From: Pseudorhodoplanes sp.
GTDB taxonomy: Bacteria; Pseudomonadota; Alphaproteobacteria; Rhizobiales; Xanthobacteraceae
Direction of reading: 5' to 3'
NCBI GenBank assembly: GCA_022843165.1
Contig: JALHOD010000006.1
Location: 123,547-187,546 of the forward strand
DNA: 64,000 bases
Shown here: one piece after another, positions 34,816 to 43,184 of the stretch
Numbering within the stretch: the stretch's first letter is position 1
Layout: every line of letters starts with the position of its first letter
The notes under the pieces: generated by a model
What the model was told of the DNA's origin: nothing
What the model saw: only the letters and a program-made list of their open reading frames with translations
Databases searched by the model: none
Translations under genes and position numbers: made by a program

Positions 34816-35616
34816 ATGACAATGTCCACTGACGCTCAAAGTCCGGTCTCGTTTCCGCTGCCGCCGCTTCTCGATTTCGCGGCCGCCGAGGGATTGCAGG
34901 CGAGCCTGCTCCAGACATTGCATGACAGTCACGCCATCCGCCTCGAAGCGGACGCGGTGGAGACGCTGACGACGCCGTGCATCCAGGTCATTCTCGCGGC
35001 GGTCAAATCGCATTCGGTGCTGATCCGAAATCCTTCGCCGGCCTTCACAAGCGCTTTTTCCGATCTCGGACTGCGCTGGGAGGACTATGCCGACCTGTCC
35101 GGCGAGAGCGCGGCACTGCCGCAAGCCGAAAGTCCGGATCTCGCCGTGAGCGAAACCGGCGACTCATTAGCCAGCCAAACCATAGCCAGCGAAACGACAG
35201 CAAGCGAACCCACCGACATCGCGACAAGCGATCAAATTTATGGATCTGCCATGGCCAAGCGAATCTTGACGATCGACGACTCCAAGACCATGCGCGACAT
35301 GCTGATGATCACCCTCAGCGATGCCGGGTATGACGTCATTCAGGCGGTCGACGGCGAGGACGGCGTGAACACGCTGAAGGATCAGCGTGTGGATGTGGTC
35401 ATCACCGATATCAACATGCCGAAAATGGATGGCTATGAAGTCATTCGCCAATTGCGAAAGAATCCGGCGCACAAGACCTTGCCGATCCTGGTCCTCACGA
35501 CCGAGAGCGATACCGAGAAGCGCGGTCTTGCGCGCGACGCGGGCGCGACCGGCTGGATGGTCAAGCCGTTCGATCCCGATCGTCTGGTCCAGACCATCCG
35601 GAAAGTGTCTCCCTAA
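34816..35616 (+). CDS. STAS (CheS-like)-CheY fusion protein
   Basis: A 266-residue protein with two chemotaxis modules in one frame. Residues ~10-95 are a STAS/MlaB-like domain (IRLEADAVETLTTPCIQVIL, FTSAFSDLGL). Residues ~96-145 are a Ser/Thr/Glu/Ala-rich flexible linker. Residues 146-266 are a complete CheY (KRILTIDDSKTMRDML, phospho-Asp198, Thr228-229, Lys250 in GWMVKPFDP). In Sinorhizobium-type operons a small STAS-like CheS and CheY1 are separate neighbours in this order before cheA, so this looks like their fusion. ATG codon 146 (base 35251) could still be a separate cheY start, but its ribosome site is weak. It starts 1 base after the cheB stop. Confidence 0.88.
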   Translation: MTMSTDAQSPVSFPLPPLLDFAAAEGLQASLLQTLHDSHAIRLEADAVETLTTPCIQVILAAVKSHSVLIRNPSPAFTSAFSDLGLRWEDYADLSGESAALPQAESPDLAVSETGDSLASQTIASETTASEPTDIATSDQIYGSAMAKRILTIDDSKTMRDMLMITLSDAGYDVIQAVDGEDGVNTLKDQRVDVVITDINMPKMDGYEVIRQLRKNPAHKTLPILVLTTESDTEKRGLARDAGATGWMVKPFDPDRLVQTIRKVSP

Positions 35617-35666
35617 CCTTATTGAGAGCGATACTGCACAGATATTGCGCGATCGAGGAATAACTG

Positions 35667-37844
35667 ATGTCCAGCCTGGCAGAATTAAAGAACACCTTTT
35701 TCGAGGAATGCAGTGAACTGCTGCAGGACCTGGAGGTGGGCCTCACCGACATGCGCGAGGAGCGGGGGTCGGAGGACACGGTTCATGCGCTGTTTCGTGC
35801 GGTGCATTCGATCAAGGGCGGCGCCGGGGTCTTCGGTTTCGACAATTTGATTGAATTCGCTCACGTCATGGAGACCGTGCTCGACGCTGTCCGGCGCGGC
35901 GATCTTGACGCCGGGCCCGAGGTCATCGATGTCCTGTTCGCTGCAAACGATATTCTAGCCGACCTGGTGACTCTGGCCCGTTCGGGTCAGGCGGTGGAGC
36001 CCGGTTTCGGCCAGGAATCCCGCGTCGCGCTGGAGCAACTGATCGGCAAGGACGGCTCCGAAGCCGCGGGCGGAGACGACATGGCGGATTTCGCCGGCAT
36101 CGACTTCATGCCAGTGCGGGTCGATGAATTTGAAGCGGAAAGCGGCGTGGACTCTGGCCATACCTATGCAATCACCTTCCGGCCCAAGCAGGACATGCTC
36201 AAGAAGGCGAACGAGCCTCTCTTCATCCTGCGGGAACTGCGTGCGCGCGGCGAACTCGATCTCGTCGCCGAGATTGCAGCCTTGCCGCCGTTGTCGAATA
36301 TGGAGCCGGACTTTCCCTATATCGGCTGGACCGGAACATTGAAGACGCAGGCCGAACGGACTGAGATCGAGGAGATCTTTGAATTCGTCGCCGGCGACTG
36401 CGAGCTCGAGATCGTCGAACTGGGTGGAAAGCCCGGGGTCGTGCCGACGCTCGAGAGCGAAGCGCCGCAGATCGCCGTCGATCCCGCGATTGCGGACACC
36501 CCGACGGCTGTCGTGCCGATGCCCGTTCCCTTGCCGGACAAGCCGGCCGCGGCCGCCGAAAAACCCGCCGCCATGGACAAGCCGGGCGGCGAGGCCAAGA
36601 CGGCGGTCACAGCGGCGGCCGCCACCACTATCCGCGTCGATCTCGACAAGGTCGACCGCGTGGTCAACATGGTCGGCGAGCTTGTGATCGCCCAAGCCAT
36701 GCTCGGTCAGGTCGTGCAGGATCTGCCGGAAGCGATGTCCGCGCGGATGTCGCAGATCCTGGAAGAGGTTACCCATCACACGCGCGAGCTCAAGGACAGC
36801 GTGATGTCGATGCGCGCGCAGCCGGTCAAGTCGGTGTTCCAGCGCATGCCGCGCCTTGTGCGCGAATTGTCGGCGAAGACCGGCAAAAAGGTCGAGCTCG
36901 AGATGCACGGCGAGAGCACCGAGGTCGACAAGACCATCATCGAGCGGCTGAGCGATCCGCTCACCCACATCATCCGCAATTCCGCCGACCACGGCATCGA
37001 AATGCCGGAAGACCGCCTGGCGTCCGGCAAGCCGGAGGAAGGCACCATCCGCCTCAGCGCCGAGCATCGCGGCGGCCGCATCGTGATCGAGATCAAGGAT
37101 GACGGCGCCGGCATCAATACCGAGCGCGTGCTGAAAAAGGCGCGCGAGCGCGGCCTGGTGTCGGCCGATGCCGTGCTGAGCGAGGACGAGATCAACAACC
37201 TGATCTTCATGCCGGGCTTCTCCACGGCGGAGACGGTCTCCGACATTTCCGGCCGCGGCGTCGGCATGGACGTGGTGCGCCGGAACATCCAGGACCTCGG
37301 CGGCCGGATCAACCTGAAATCCGAGCGCGGCAAGGGCATGACCATCCAGCTCACCTTGCCGCTGACGCTGGCGGTCATGGACGGCATGGTGGTGCGGGTG
37401 GGCGTGGAAACCTACGTGCTGCCGATGGCGGCGATCGTGGAATGCCTGCGCCCCGGCCAGTCCGAGGTTCACAATCTGCTTGGCACCCATGGCACACTGC
37501 ATCTGCGCGGCGAGATCGTGCCGATGGTTCATCTCGGAGACGCGCTCGGTGTGCCGTCCACGCTGAATTCCGGCGACGGCGTGGTCATCATCATCGAGGC
37601 CGGCGAAGGCATCAAGCTGGGTCTGGCGGTCGACGACCTGCTCGGCCACCAGCAGGTCGTGATCAAGAGCATCGAGGAAAATTACGGTGCGGTGCCGGGC
37701 ATCGCGGCAGCCACCATTCTCGGCAACGGCCGGGTTGCGTTCATTCTGGATTCAGAAAAAATCTACGATTTGGCCTGTGACACGATGAACAACACGCTGG
37801 CCGGAGCGGCGGGGTCGCGCATGGCGCAGAAAACGGCGGCGTAA
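35667..37844 (+). CDS. cheA: Chemotaxis histidine kinase CheA
   Basis: The central kinase of the pathway, 725 residues. The P1 Hpt domain has phospho-His47 in FRAVHSIKGGAGVFGFDN. A long middle region (about 150-300) includes a P2-like part and a Pro/Ala-rich linker. P3 dimerisation (VDRVVNMVGELVIAQAML), P4 ATPase (LTHIIRNSADHGIEMP, DDGAGI, GRGVGMDVVRRNI) and P5 CheW-like (VLPMAAIVECLRPG, VVIKSIEENYG) follow. All boxes needed for kinase activity are present. It lies 50 bases after the STAS-CheY gene. Confidence 0.97.
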   Translation: MSSLAELKNTFFEECSELLQDLEVGLTDMREERGSEDTVHALFRAVHSIKGGAGVFGFDNLIEFAHVMETVLDAVRRGDLDAGPEVIDVLFAANDILADLVTLARSGQAVEPGFGQESRVALEQLIGKDGSEAAGGDDMADFAGIDFMPVRVDEFEAESGVDSGHTYAITFRPKQDMLKKANEPLFILRELRARGELDLVAEIAALPPLSNMEPDFPYIGWTGTLKTQAERTEIEEIFEFVAGDCELEIVELGGKPGVVPTLESEAPQIAVDPAIADTPTAVVPMPVPLPDKPAAAAEKPAAMDKPGGEAKTAVTAAAATTIRVDLDKVDRVVNMVGELVIAQAMLGQVVQDLPEAMSARMSQILEEVTHHTRELKDSVMSMRAQPVKSVFQRMPRLVRELSAKTGKKVELEMHGESTEVDKTIIERLSDPLTHIIRNSADHGIEMPEDRLASGKPEEGTIRLSAEHRGGRIVIEIKDDGAGINTERVLKKARERGLVSADAVLSEDEINNLIFMPGFSTAETVSDISGRGVGMDVVRRNIQDLGGRINLKSERGKGMTIQLTLPLTLAVMDGMVVRVGVETYVLPMAAIVECLRPGQSEVHNLLGTHGTLHLRGEIVPMVHLGDALGVPSTLNSGDGVVIIIEAGEGIKLGLAVDDLLGHQQVVIKSIEENYGAVPGIAAATILGNGRVAFILDSEKIYDLACDTMNNTLAGAAGSRMAQKTAA

Positions 37845-37909
37845 CTCATGACGACAGACACCATTCAATCGCCGCGCTTGGCGCGCAAATACGACCAGGA
37901 GTAATTTCG

Positions 37910-38299
37910 ATGCCTTTGGCAGCCGCTCTGAAAGTACTTGTGGTGGACGACCAGTTCAGCGTCCGGCAGATGACCCGCCTGACGCTGCAGGAACTCGGCA
38001 TCCGCCATATCCATGAATCGGAAAATGGCCAGGAAGGTTTCCAGAAGGCCACCGTTCAGCCGCTGGATCTGATTATTTCCGACTACAACATGCCGGTCAT
38101 GGACGGCCTCGACTTCCTGCGCGCGGTGCGCGGCCATCAGGCCGTGCGCAAGCTGCCCTTCATCCTGCTGACCGGCCGCGGCGACAAGGAACTTGTGGTC
38201 AAGGCCGCTCAAGCGGGAGTTAACAATTATCTGATCAAACCATTCAACGCTGCCATCCTGCGCGAGAAGATTGAACAGGTCATCGGAAAGCTATCGTGA
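37910..38299 (+). CDS. cheY: Response regulator CheY
   Basis: A single-domain receiver of 129 residues expected to be phosphorylated by CheA and to bind the flagellar switch protein FliM or to act as a phosphate sink. It has Asp13-Asp14 (VLVVDDQFSV), phospho-Asp58 (IISDYNMPVMDG), Thr88 and Lys110 (YLIKPFN). It corresponds in position to CheY2 of rhizobial systems, the FliM-binding form there; which CheY controls motility here cannot be read. Its stop overlaps the GTG start of the next gene (GTGA). Confidence 0.95.
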   Translation: MPLAAALKVLVVDDQFSVRQMTRLTLQELGIRHIHESENGQEGFQKATVQPLDLIISDYNMPVMDGLDFLRAVRGHQAVRKLPFILLTGRGDKELVVKAAQAGVNNYLIKPFNAAILREKIEQVIGKLS

Positions 38300-38739
38300 C
38301 AATATTCGGTGCGCATCCTCTGGACCCCCTCTACGAGGGCGGCGAGAATGCGCTGGCTGACAACGACCATTCCGGGGTCGATCTGGACGCATTTCTGCCC
38401 GTGCTGGCGGGGATGCTGCGGGAAACCGTGTCACGCTTCGAGGACACCGCGAACCGCGTCAGCGACCTCGTCATCCAGCAGCGCGAGCAGGCCAATCTCG
38501 ACCTGATTGTCGCCTTGCAGGATTTCGATCGCATTCAGCAGGAATTCGCGGCTTTGGGCGATGCGCTGTTCCGCTATATCGCAGCCACCAGTCCGACCAC
38601 GGTACCGGCCAGCACGGCCGATCATGACGTGATCGGCGGAATCCTGCTGGCCGATGTGAAGCAGCGTCTGCTGCGCCGTCTCAAGGCCGGGGCGGAAGCG
38701 CCGCCCGTCGGCCCCGAGGCCGATGAGCAGGTTTTCTAG
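38296..38739 (+). CDS. cheT: CheT-like protein with CheZ-type DxxxQ motif
   Basis: A 147-residue, mostly helical protein. The segment LDLIVALQDFDRIQQEFAAL contains DRIQQ (Asp78-Gln82), which fits the DxxxQ phosphatase signature of CheZ (QDFQDLTGQ in E. coli). In Sinorhizobium-type clusters the last gene, cheT, encodes a small protein with such a motif and a role in CheY-P termination. The assignment rests on position, helical character and motif, not on overall similarity. It starts at GTG with GGAAAG 5 bases upstream and overlaps cheY by 4 bases, so the two are made together. Confidence 0.7.
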   Translation: MTIFGAHPLDPLYEGGENALADNDHSGVDLDAFLPVLAGMLRETVSRFEDTANRVSDLVIQQREQANLDLIVALQDFDRIQQEFAALGDALFRYIAATSPTTVPASTADHDVIGGILLADVKQRLLRRLKAGAEAPPVGPEADEQVF

Positions 38740-38764
38740 CGCCACCCGGCCGACTTGCCCGTCG

Positions 38765-39274
38765 TCAATTATCCTGTTGCGGGTCGGCTCCCGTCTTCGC
38801 CAATGCGACAAGCCGGTTCAGTCCGGAACTCAGTTCGGGAAAATCTGCCGGCGTCATGCGCTGGTATCGGTCCTGCTTCGACATCCGCAGGGCTTCGACG
38901 TGAAGATTGATCAGATCCTTGTTGGGCTCCGCGCCGGCCTTGATCGCGTCGAGCACCTCGCAGAAATTGCCGGCGATAAAGGTCACCAGCTGGAAACCCA
39001 TCGTGGTGCCGACATCGCGCAATTGCCGGCAATGGAAATGGGCGATGTCGACCCAGTTGACGATCCTTGCGTCGTCCGTCTTCGGCAGGACATCCACGAT
39101 CGCCTGCACCTGCTGATCGAACCAGTCGCTGAACGTGACCTTGATCTCATCGACCTTGGATTGCGCGCGTTCGATCGCCTCGGCGCGCGGGATGCCGCCC
39201 GGCCGCCGTGCAAGCTGCTGAAACCGGGAATCCACCGGAAAAGTTTTTGCCTCGTTGTTGTCGCTATCGGCCAT
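38765..39274 (-). CDS. Hypothetical protein facing the chemotaxis operon
   Basis: A soluble protein of 169 residues, not recognised. It begins MADSDNNEAKTFPVDSRFQQ, continues with a helical stretch VDEIKVTFSDWFDQQVQAIVDVL, then DIAHFHCRQLRDVGTTMGFQ and VTFIAGNFCEVLDAIKAGAEPNKDL, and ends with an NRLVALAKTG helix. There is no signal peptide or membrane helix. It lies just downstream of a receiver gene in the same direction (19 bases apart), so the two probably form a transcript converging on the che operon. A chemotaxis-related role is inference from place only. Confidence 0.75.
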   Translation of the reverse strand: MADSDNNEAKTFPVDSRFQQLARRPGGIPRAEAIERAQSKVDEIKVTFSDWFDQQVQAIVDVLPKTDDARIVNWVDIAHFHCRQLRDVGTTMGFQLVTFIAGNFCEVLDAIKAGAEPNKDLINLHVEALRMSKQDRYQRMTPADFPELSSGLNRLVALAKTGADPQQDN

Positions 39275-39293
39275 GGTTCGCTTCAGTCCAGTC

Positions 39294-39872
39294 TCAGCTG
39301 CGCGTGAATTTCAGCAGATTGTCGATTTCGTCCTGCGACAGGGCGGGTCCGGTATCCTCGCTGATCTCAACCGCCATATCTCCTTTTCGCCGGCCTACGC
39401 CGCCCGGATAGCCCTCGATTTTGAATCGCCGGTCCGGCCCGTAATAGGTTTCGGTGTCGACGAAGTTGCGCGGATTGAACGCGATCCAGGCCAGGCGATC
39501 ATAAAGGCTCGACGGTGACAGCGGTTTGGCGACCACCATGTTGGCGCCGGAATCGCGGGCGTTCTTCACCGTCGTCGCACGCGTGTCGCTGGTCAGGATC
39601 AGGATCGGGACCGTGCGGTATTCGCTCGCCTCGTTTCTGCGGATCGTGTTGGTGAGCTTGAGGCCGCCCATCGGCGGCACATTCGCGTCGCAGAGCAGGA
39701 TGTCGATGCGGTGCTCGGTCAGGTTCTGCACGACGCCGCGCGCGTCGCGGGTTTCGATCACCTTGCTGGCGCCAAAACTGCGCAGGATGCCGTGAATGAC
39801 GGTGCAGAAATACGAACTCGGGTCGGCGACAAGGAACGTCAACCCGTTCAGGTTGAGGTTGGAGTCCTTCAC
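39294..39872 (-). CDS. CheY-like receiver with Arg-rich segment and FliM-like C-terminal peptide
   Basis: A protein of 192 residues from GTG 39872, which has GAGG 7 bases upstream; GTG 39896 would add eight residues. Residues ~10-130 form a receiver with phospho-Asp62 (LLCDANVPPMGG) and Lys116 (VVAKPLSP), though the acidic pair has only one Asp (VADPSS). Residues ~145-165 contain GPDRRF...GGVGRRKGD. The C-terminus ends LSQDEIDNLLK, a close match to the N-terminal CheY-binding peptide of FliM (LSQ-EIDALL). It may bind another CheY or its own receiver. The Arg-rich part recalls c-di-GMP-binding CheY-like (Cle) proteins, but that is speculation. Confidence 0.85.
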   Translation of the reverse strand: MKDSNLNLNGLTFLVADPSSYFCTVIHGILRSFGASKVIETRDARGVVQNLTEHRIDILLCDANVPPMGGLKLTNTIRRNEASEYRTVPILILTSDTRATTVKNARDSGANMVVAKPLSPSSLYDRLAWIAFNPRNFVDTETYYGPDRRFKIEGYPGGVGRRKGDMAVEISEDTGPALSQDEIDNLLKFTRS

Positions 39873-40288
39873 CGTGCCGTCCTCAAGACGCGGCACCCGT
39901 CAGCATGGTTTGGCATGGGAACACGGCGCATTTCTCCGCGGGGCAAATCCGGCAGGGTGCAGATCAAAGACGACGTCCGCTTCACGCACCGCCCCCGTCC
40001 AGTACCGGACGACTGCCGGCCGAATCCGATGTGACCCGGCAAGAAGCCAAGATTCTCATGTATTTACGGTACGCCCGCGCTGATTCGCAACACGTTGGAC
40101 CGCGGAATGGCTGTCCGCCCGTCCCGCGGACCGGTTTCCCGCGGTCCATCAGGGGCTGAAAAACAAGGAGGCCCCGGACCGCCGGAAAGGACAAGAGACG
40201 CTTGTGCCAAGGGTGGCTCGCCGCGTAACGTTGCGGTTAACATAATCAGAAAGCCTTCCGGAAATCCGGGGCACAGGGAGAGAAGCTC
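39873..40288. other. Intergenic region upstream of TRAP transporter 2
   Basis: The region holds divergent control sequences for the receiver gene and the TRAP receptor. No open frame with protein-like composition and no clear repeat is seen. AGGGAGAGAAGCTC before 40289 supplies the ribosome site of the receptor gene. Confidence 0.5.
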
Positions 40289-41230
40289 ATGAAAACGCAG
40301 GTGAAAGCGCTTGGCCTTGGCTTGGTTCTGGCCTTCGCGGTGCCGGCGGCGGCCTCCGCCGCCGATCTGAAGATGATGACCGGTCCGCAAGGCGGGGTGT
40401 GGATTCCGCTCGGCGGCCAGCTCAAGGACATGTGGGAAAAAGCGGTGCCGCAATTGTCGGTCCAGGCCTTGCCGGGCGCCGGCATCGCCAATGTGCGCGG
40501 CGTGGAAGAGGGCAAGGCCGATGTCGGCTTCGGCAACTCGATCTCCACCGTCGATGCGATCAAGGGCAATGCGCCCTTCACCAAGCCGCACGGCAATGTC
40601 TGCAACATCGCGACCCTCTATCCGCAATATTTCCAGGTCGTGGTGCGGGCCGACGCCGGCGTCAATTCGGTCAAGGACCTGAAGGGCAAGGGCGTCACCA
40701 CCCAGCAGCGCGGCAATACCGGCGAGCTGATCACCGGCCATATGCTGAAGGTGGCCGGCATGAGCTACAATGACGTGAAGATGAGCTTTGTCTCCTATAC
40801 CGATTCCGTCACCCAGATGCAGGACGGCAATGCGGTGGCCTTCACGCTCGGGACCACCATTCCCTCGGGCGCTGTGATGGATCTCGCGGCCGCGCGCGAC
40901 ATCAAGCTGCTCGATCTGTCGGACATGCTGGGCGAGATGAAGAAGATCAACCCCGGCTACACGCTGGTGAACGTGCCGAAGGGCACCTATCCGAAGCAGG
41001 ACAAGGACGTGAAGGTCATCGGCTATGCGACCCACATCGTCGCGTCCTGCAAGCTGCCCGAAGACATGGTGTATGCCATGACAAAGACCATGGCGGCCAA
41101 TGTCTCGTCGATGGCGGCGGTGAACAAGTCGATCGCCGGACTGACGCCGAAGGCCATGGCTGAGGATATCGGCGTACCGTTCCACCCCGGCGCCGCCAAA
41201 TTCTACAAGGAAGCCGGCGTCAAGATGTAA
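40289..41230 (+). CDS. TAXI family TRAP solute-binding receptor (system 2)
   Basis: A periplasmic receptor of 313 residues with signal peptide MKTQVKALGLGLVLAFAVPA, cleaved after about ASA. The mature part opens ADLKMMTGPQGGVWIPLGGQ and has TAXI blocks LPGAGIANVRGVEEGKADVG, KGKGVTTQQRGNTGELITGH and the closing PFHPGAAKFYKEAG. It differs clearly from the receptor at 7977, so the two systems probably take different substrates. The permease is downstream, beyond a terminator-like hairpin. Confidence 0.94.
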   Translation: MKTQVKALGLGLVLAFAVPAAASAADLKMMTGPQGGVWIPLGGQLKDMWEKAVPQLSVQALPGAGIANVRGVEEGKADVGFGNSISTVDAIKGNAPFTKPHGNVCNIATLYPQYFQVVVRADAGVNSVKDLKGKGVTTQQRGNTGELITGHMLKVAGMSYNDVKMSFVSYTDSVTQMQDGNAVAFTLGTTIPSGAVMDLAAARDIKLLDLSDMLGEMKKINPGYTLVNVPKGTYPKQDKDVKVIGYATHIVASCKLPEDMVYAMTKTMAANVSSMAAVNKSIAGLTPKAMAEDIGVPFHPGAAKFYKEAGVKM

Positions 41231-41245
41231 GCCGTCACCGATGCG

Positions 41246-41276
41246 AAGGCTGGCGTTATATGCGCCAGCCTTTTTT
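41246..41276 (+). terminator. Hairpin terminator/attenuator between TRAP receptor and permease
   Basis: AAGGCTGGCG (41246-41255) pairs perfectly with CGCCAGCCTT (41263-41272) around TTATATG and is followed by a T run. It lies 16 bases after the receptor stop and 24 before the permease start, so it probably lets the receptor be made in excess of the permease. Confidence 0.85.
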
Positions 41277-41299
41277 CTTCGCCGCGTGAGGGGACGCCG

Positions 41300-43174
41300 A
41301 TGAAAATCGACTGCAGCTATGCCGGCATCGTGCGCTACGCGGTCACGGCGATCGCGATCGCGATGGCGATCTACCATATGTGGGCGATCATGTTCGGCGC
41401 GCCGGAAGCGATCCTGTTTCGCGGGACGCATCTGCTGTTCGCCATGGTGCTCACCTTCCTGATCTTCCGGATCACCGGCGGCCCGTCCCCGACGCCGGCT
41501 CCGCTCGATTATGTGCTGCTGGTGCTGGGCGCGGCCCCGATCGTCTATCTGTTCGCCAATTACGAATATATCGTCACCCGCATCTTCTATATCGACGACC
41601 TGTTTCCGGCCGATATCGCGCTCAGTGTCATTTTCATCCTGGTGGTTCTGGAGGCGACGCGCCGCGTCATCGGTCTGGCGCTGCCGCTCACCGCCATCGT
41701 GTTCCTGATCTACGGCCTGTTCATCGCCAAGCTGGAATGGATGCGGCTGCTCGACCAGCTGTTCATGACCACGGAGGGTATTTTCGGCATTCCGCTCTCG
41801 GTCTCCGCCTCCTATGTGCTGATTTTCGTGCTGTTCGGCAGCTTTATGGAACGCACCGGCACCGGCCAGTTGTTCATGGATTTCGCCATGAGCCTCACCG
41901 GCCACACCGCCGGCGGGCCGGGCAAGGTGTCGGTGGTCTCATCCAGCCTGTTCGGCACCATTTCGGGCAGCGCGGTGGCCAATGTGATGGTCGACGGGCC
42001 GATTGCGATCCCGCTGATGAAGCGCTCCGGCTTCCCGCCGCATTTCGCCGCTGGCGTGGAGGCGACCGCCTCCACCGGCGGCCAGATCATGCCGCCGATC
42101 ATGGGCGCTGCCGCCTTCGTGATGGCGGAATTCCTGGCGGTGTCCTACGCGCAGGTTGTGATCTGGGCAATCATTCCTGCCGTGCTTTATTATATCGCCT
42201 GTTTTGCGGCCGTGCATTTCGAGGCCAAAAGGCGCGGCCTGATGGGGCTGCCACGCTCCGAACTGCCGCGCTTGGGCGAGGTCATGCGGGTGCGCGGGCA
42301 CCTGTTCATTCCGATTCTGATCATCCTGATCGTCATGTATTCCGGCTACAGCGCACCCATGGCGGCGCTGATCGGCACGCTGGCCTGTTTCCCGGTCGCG
42401 TTTCTGCGGAAATCGACGCGCGAGTGCGTCAACTTGCAGAATATCGTCGACGCCTTCGTCGACGGCGCCCGCAATGCCTTGCCGGTGGCGCTGGCCTGCG
42501 CCTGCGCCGGAATCGTGATCGGCGTCGTGACCCTGTCCGGGCTCGGTATTGTGTTCACGCAATTCGTGGTGGGCCTCTCGAAGGACACCCTGCTGCTGGC
42601 GCTGATCCTGACCATGATGGCCGGTATCGTGCTCGGCATGGGTATGCCGACCACGCCGGCTTACATCATCATGACCGCCTTGCTGGTGCCGGCGATCATC
42701 AAGCTCGGTGTGATCGCGCCCGCCGCGCACATGTTCGCGCTCTATTTCGCCGTGCTCTCCGCCATTACGCCGCCGGTGGCGCTCGCTGTGTTCGCCGCGG
42801 CCGGAATCGCCAAGGCCGATCTCTGGAAAAGCGGATGGGCGGCGGTGAAGATCGGGGCGGCCGGCTTCATCGTGCCGTTCATGTTCATTTTTGAGCCCGC
42901 CTTGCTCATGATCGGTCCCTGGTCGGCGGTGATTCCAGCGGTGATGACCGCCTGTGTCGGCATTCTCCTGTTCGCCGCGGGCCTGCATGGCTATCTCGTG
43001 ACCGCCTGTGCCGCTTGGCACCGCGTGTTCCTTGTGGTCGCCGGCTTGCTGCTGGTCAAACCGGGGCTGTTCACGGATCTTTTGGGCGCGGCTTTGGCGC
43101 TGGCCGTCATTGCCGTGCAATATCTTGCGCGCCGCGATACGACTGCCGCCGGCAAAACCCAAACCGCAAAGTGA
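41300..43174 (+). CDS. TRAP transporter fused permease (system 2)
   Basis: A membrane protein of 624 residues combining DctQ-like and DctM-like parts. Signature blocks are FGSFMERTGTGQLFMDFAM, VSSSLFGTISGSAVANVMVD, GVEATASTGGQIMPPIMGAA, IVLGMGMPTTPAYIIMTALL and LSAITPPVALAVFAAAGIAK. Its N-terminus is shorter than that of the 5935 gene. It works with the receptor encoded just upstream. The dehydratase begins 10 bases after the stop, suggesting that the imported substrate may be a sugar acid or hydroxy acid (inference). Confidence 0.94.
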   Translation: MKIDCSYAGIVRYAVTAIAIAMAIYHMWAIMFGAPEAILFRGTHLLFAMVLTFLIFRITGGPSPTPAPLDYVLLVLGAAPIVYLFANYEYIVTRIFYIDDLFPADIALSVIFILVVLEATRRVIGLALPLTAIVFLIYGLFIAKLEWMRLLDQLFMTTEGIFGIPLSVSASYVLIFVLFGSFMERTGTGQLFMDFAMSLTGHTAGGPGKVSVVSSSLFGTISGSAVANVMVDGPIAIPLMKRSGFPPHFAAGVEATASTGGQIMPPIMGAAAFVMAEFLAVSYAQVVIWAIIPAVLYYIACFAAVHFEAKRRGLMGLPRSELPRLGEVMRVRGHLFIPILIILIVMYSGYSAPMAALIGTLACFPVAFLRKSTRECVNLQNIVDAFVDGARNALPVALACACAGIVIGVVTLSGLGIVFTQFVVGLSKDTLLLALILTMMAGIVLGMGMPTTPAYIIMTALLVPAIIKLGVIAPAAHMFALYFAVLSAITPPVALAVFAAAGIAKADLWKSGWAAVKIGAAGFIVPFMFIFEPALLMIGPWSAVIPAVMTACVGILLFAAGLHGYLVTACAAWHRVFLVVAGLLLVKPGLFTDLLGAALALAVIAVQYLARRDTTAAGKTQTAK

Positions 43175-43184
43175 CACTTCTGAA

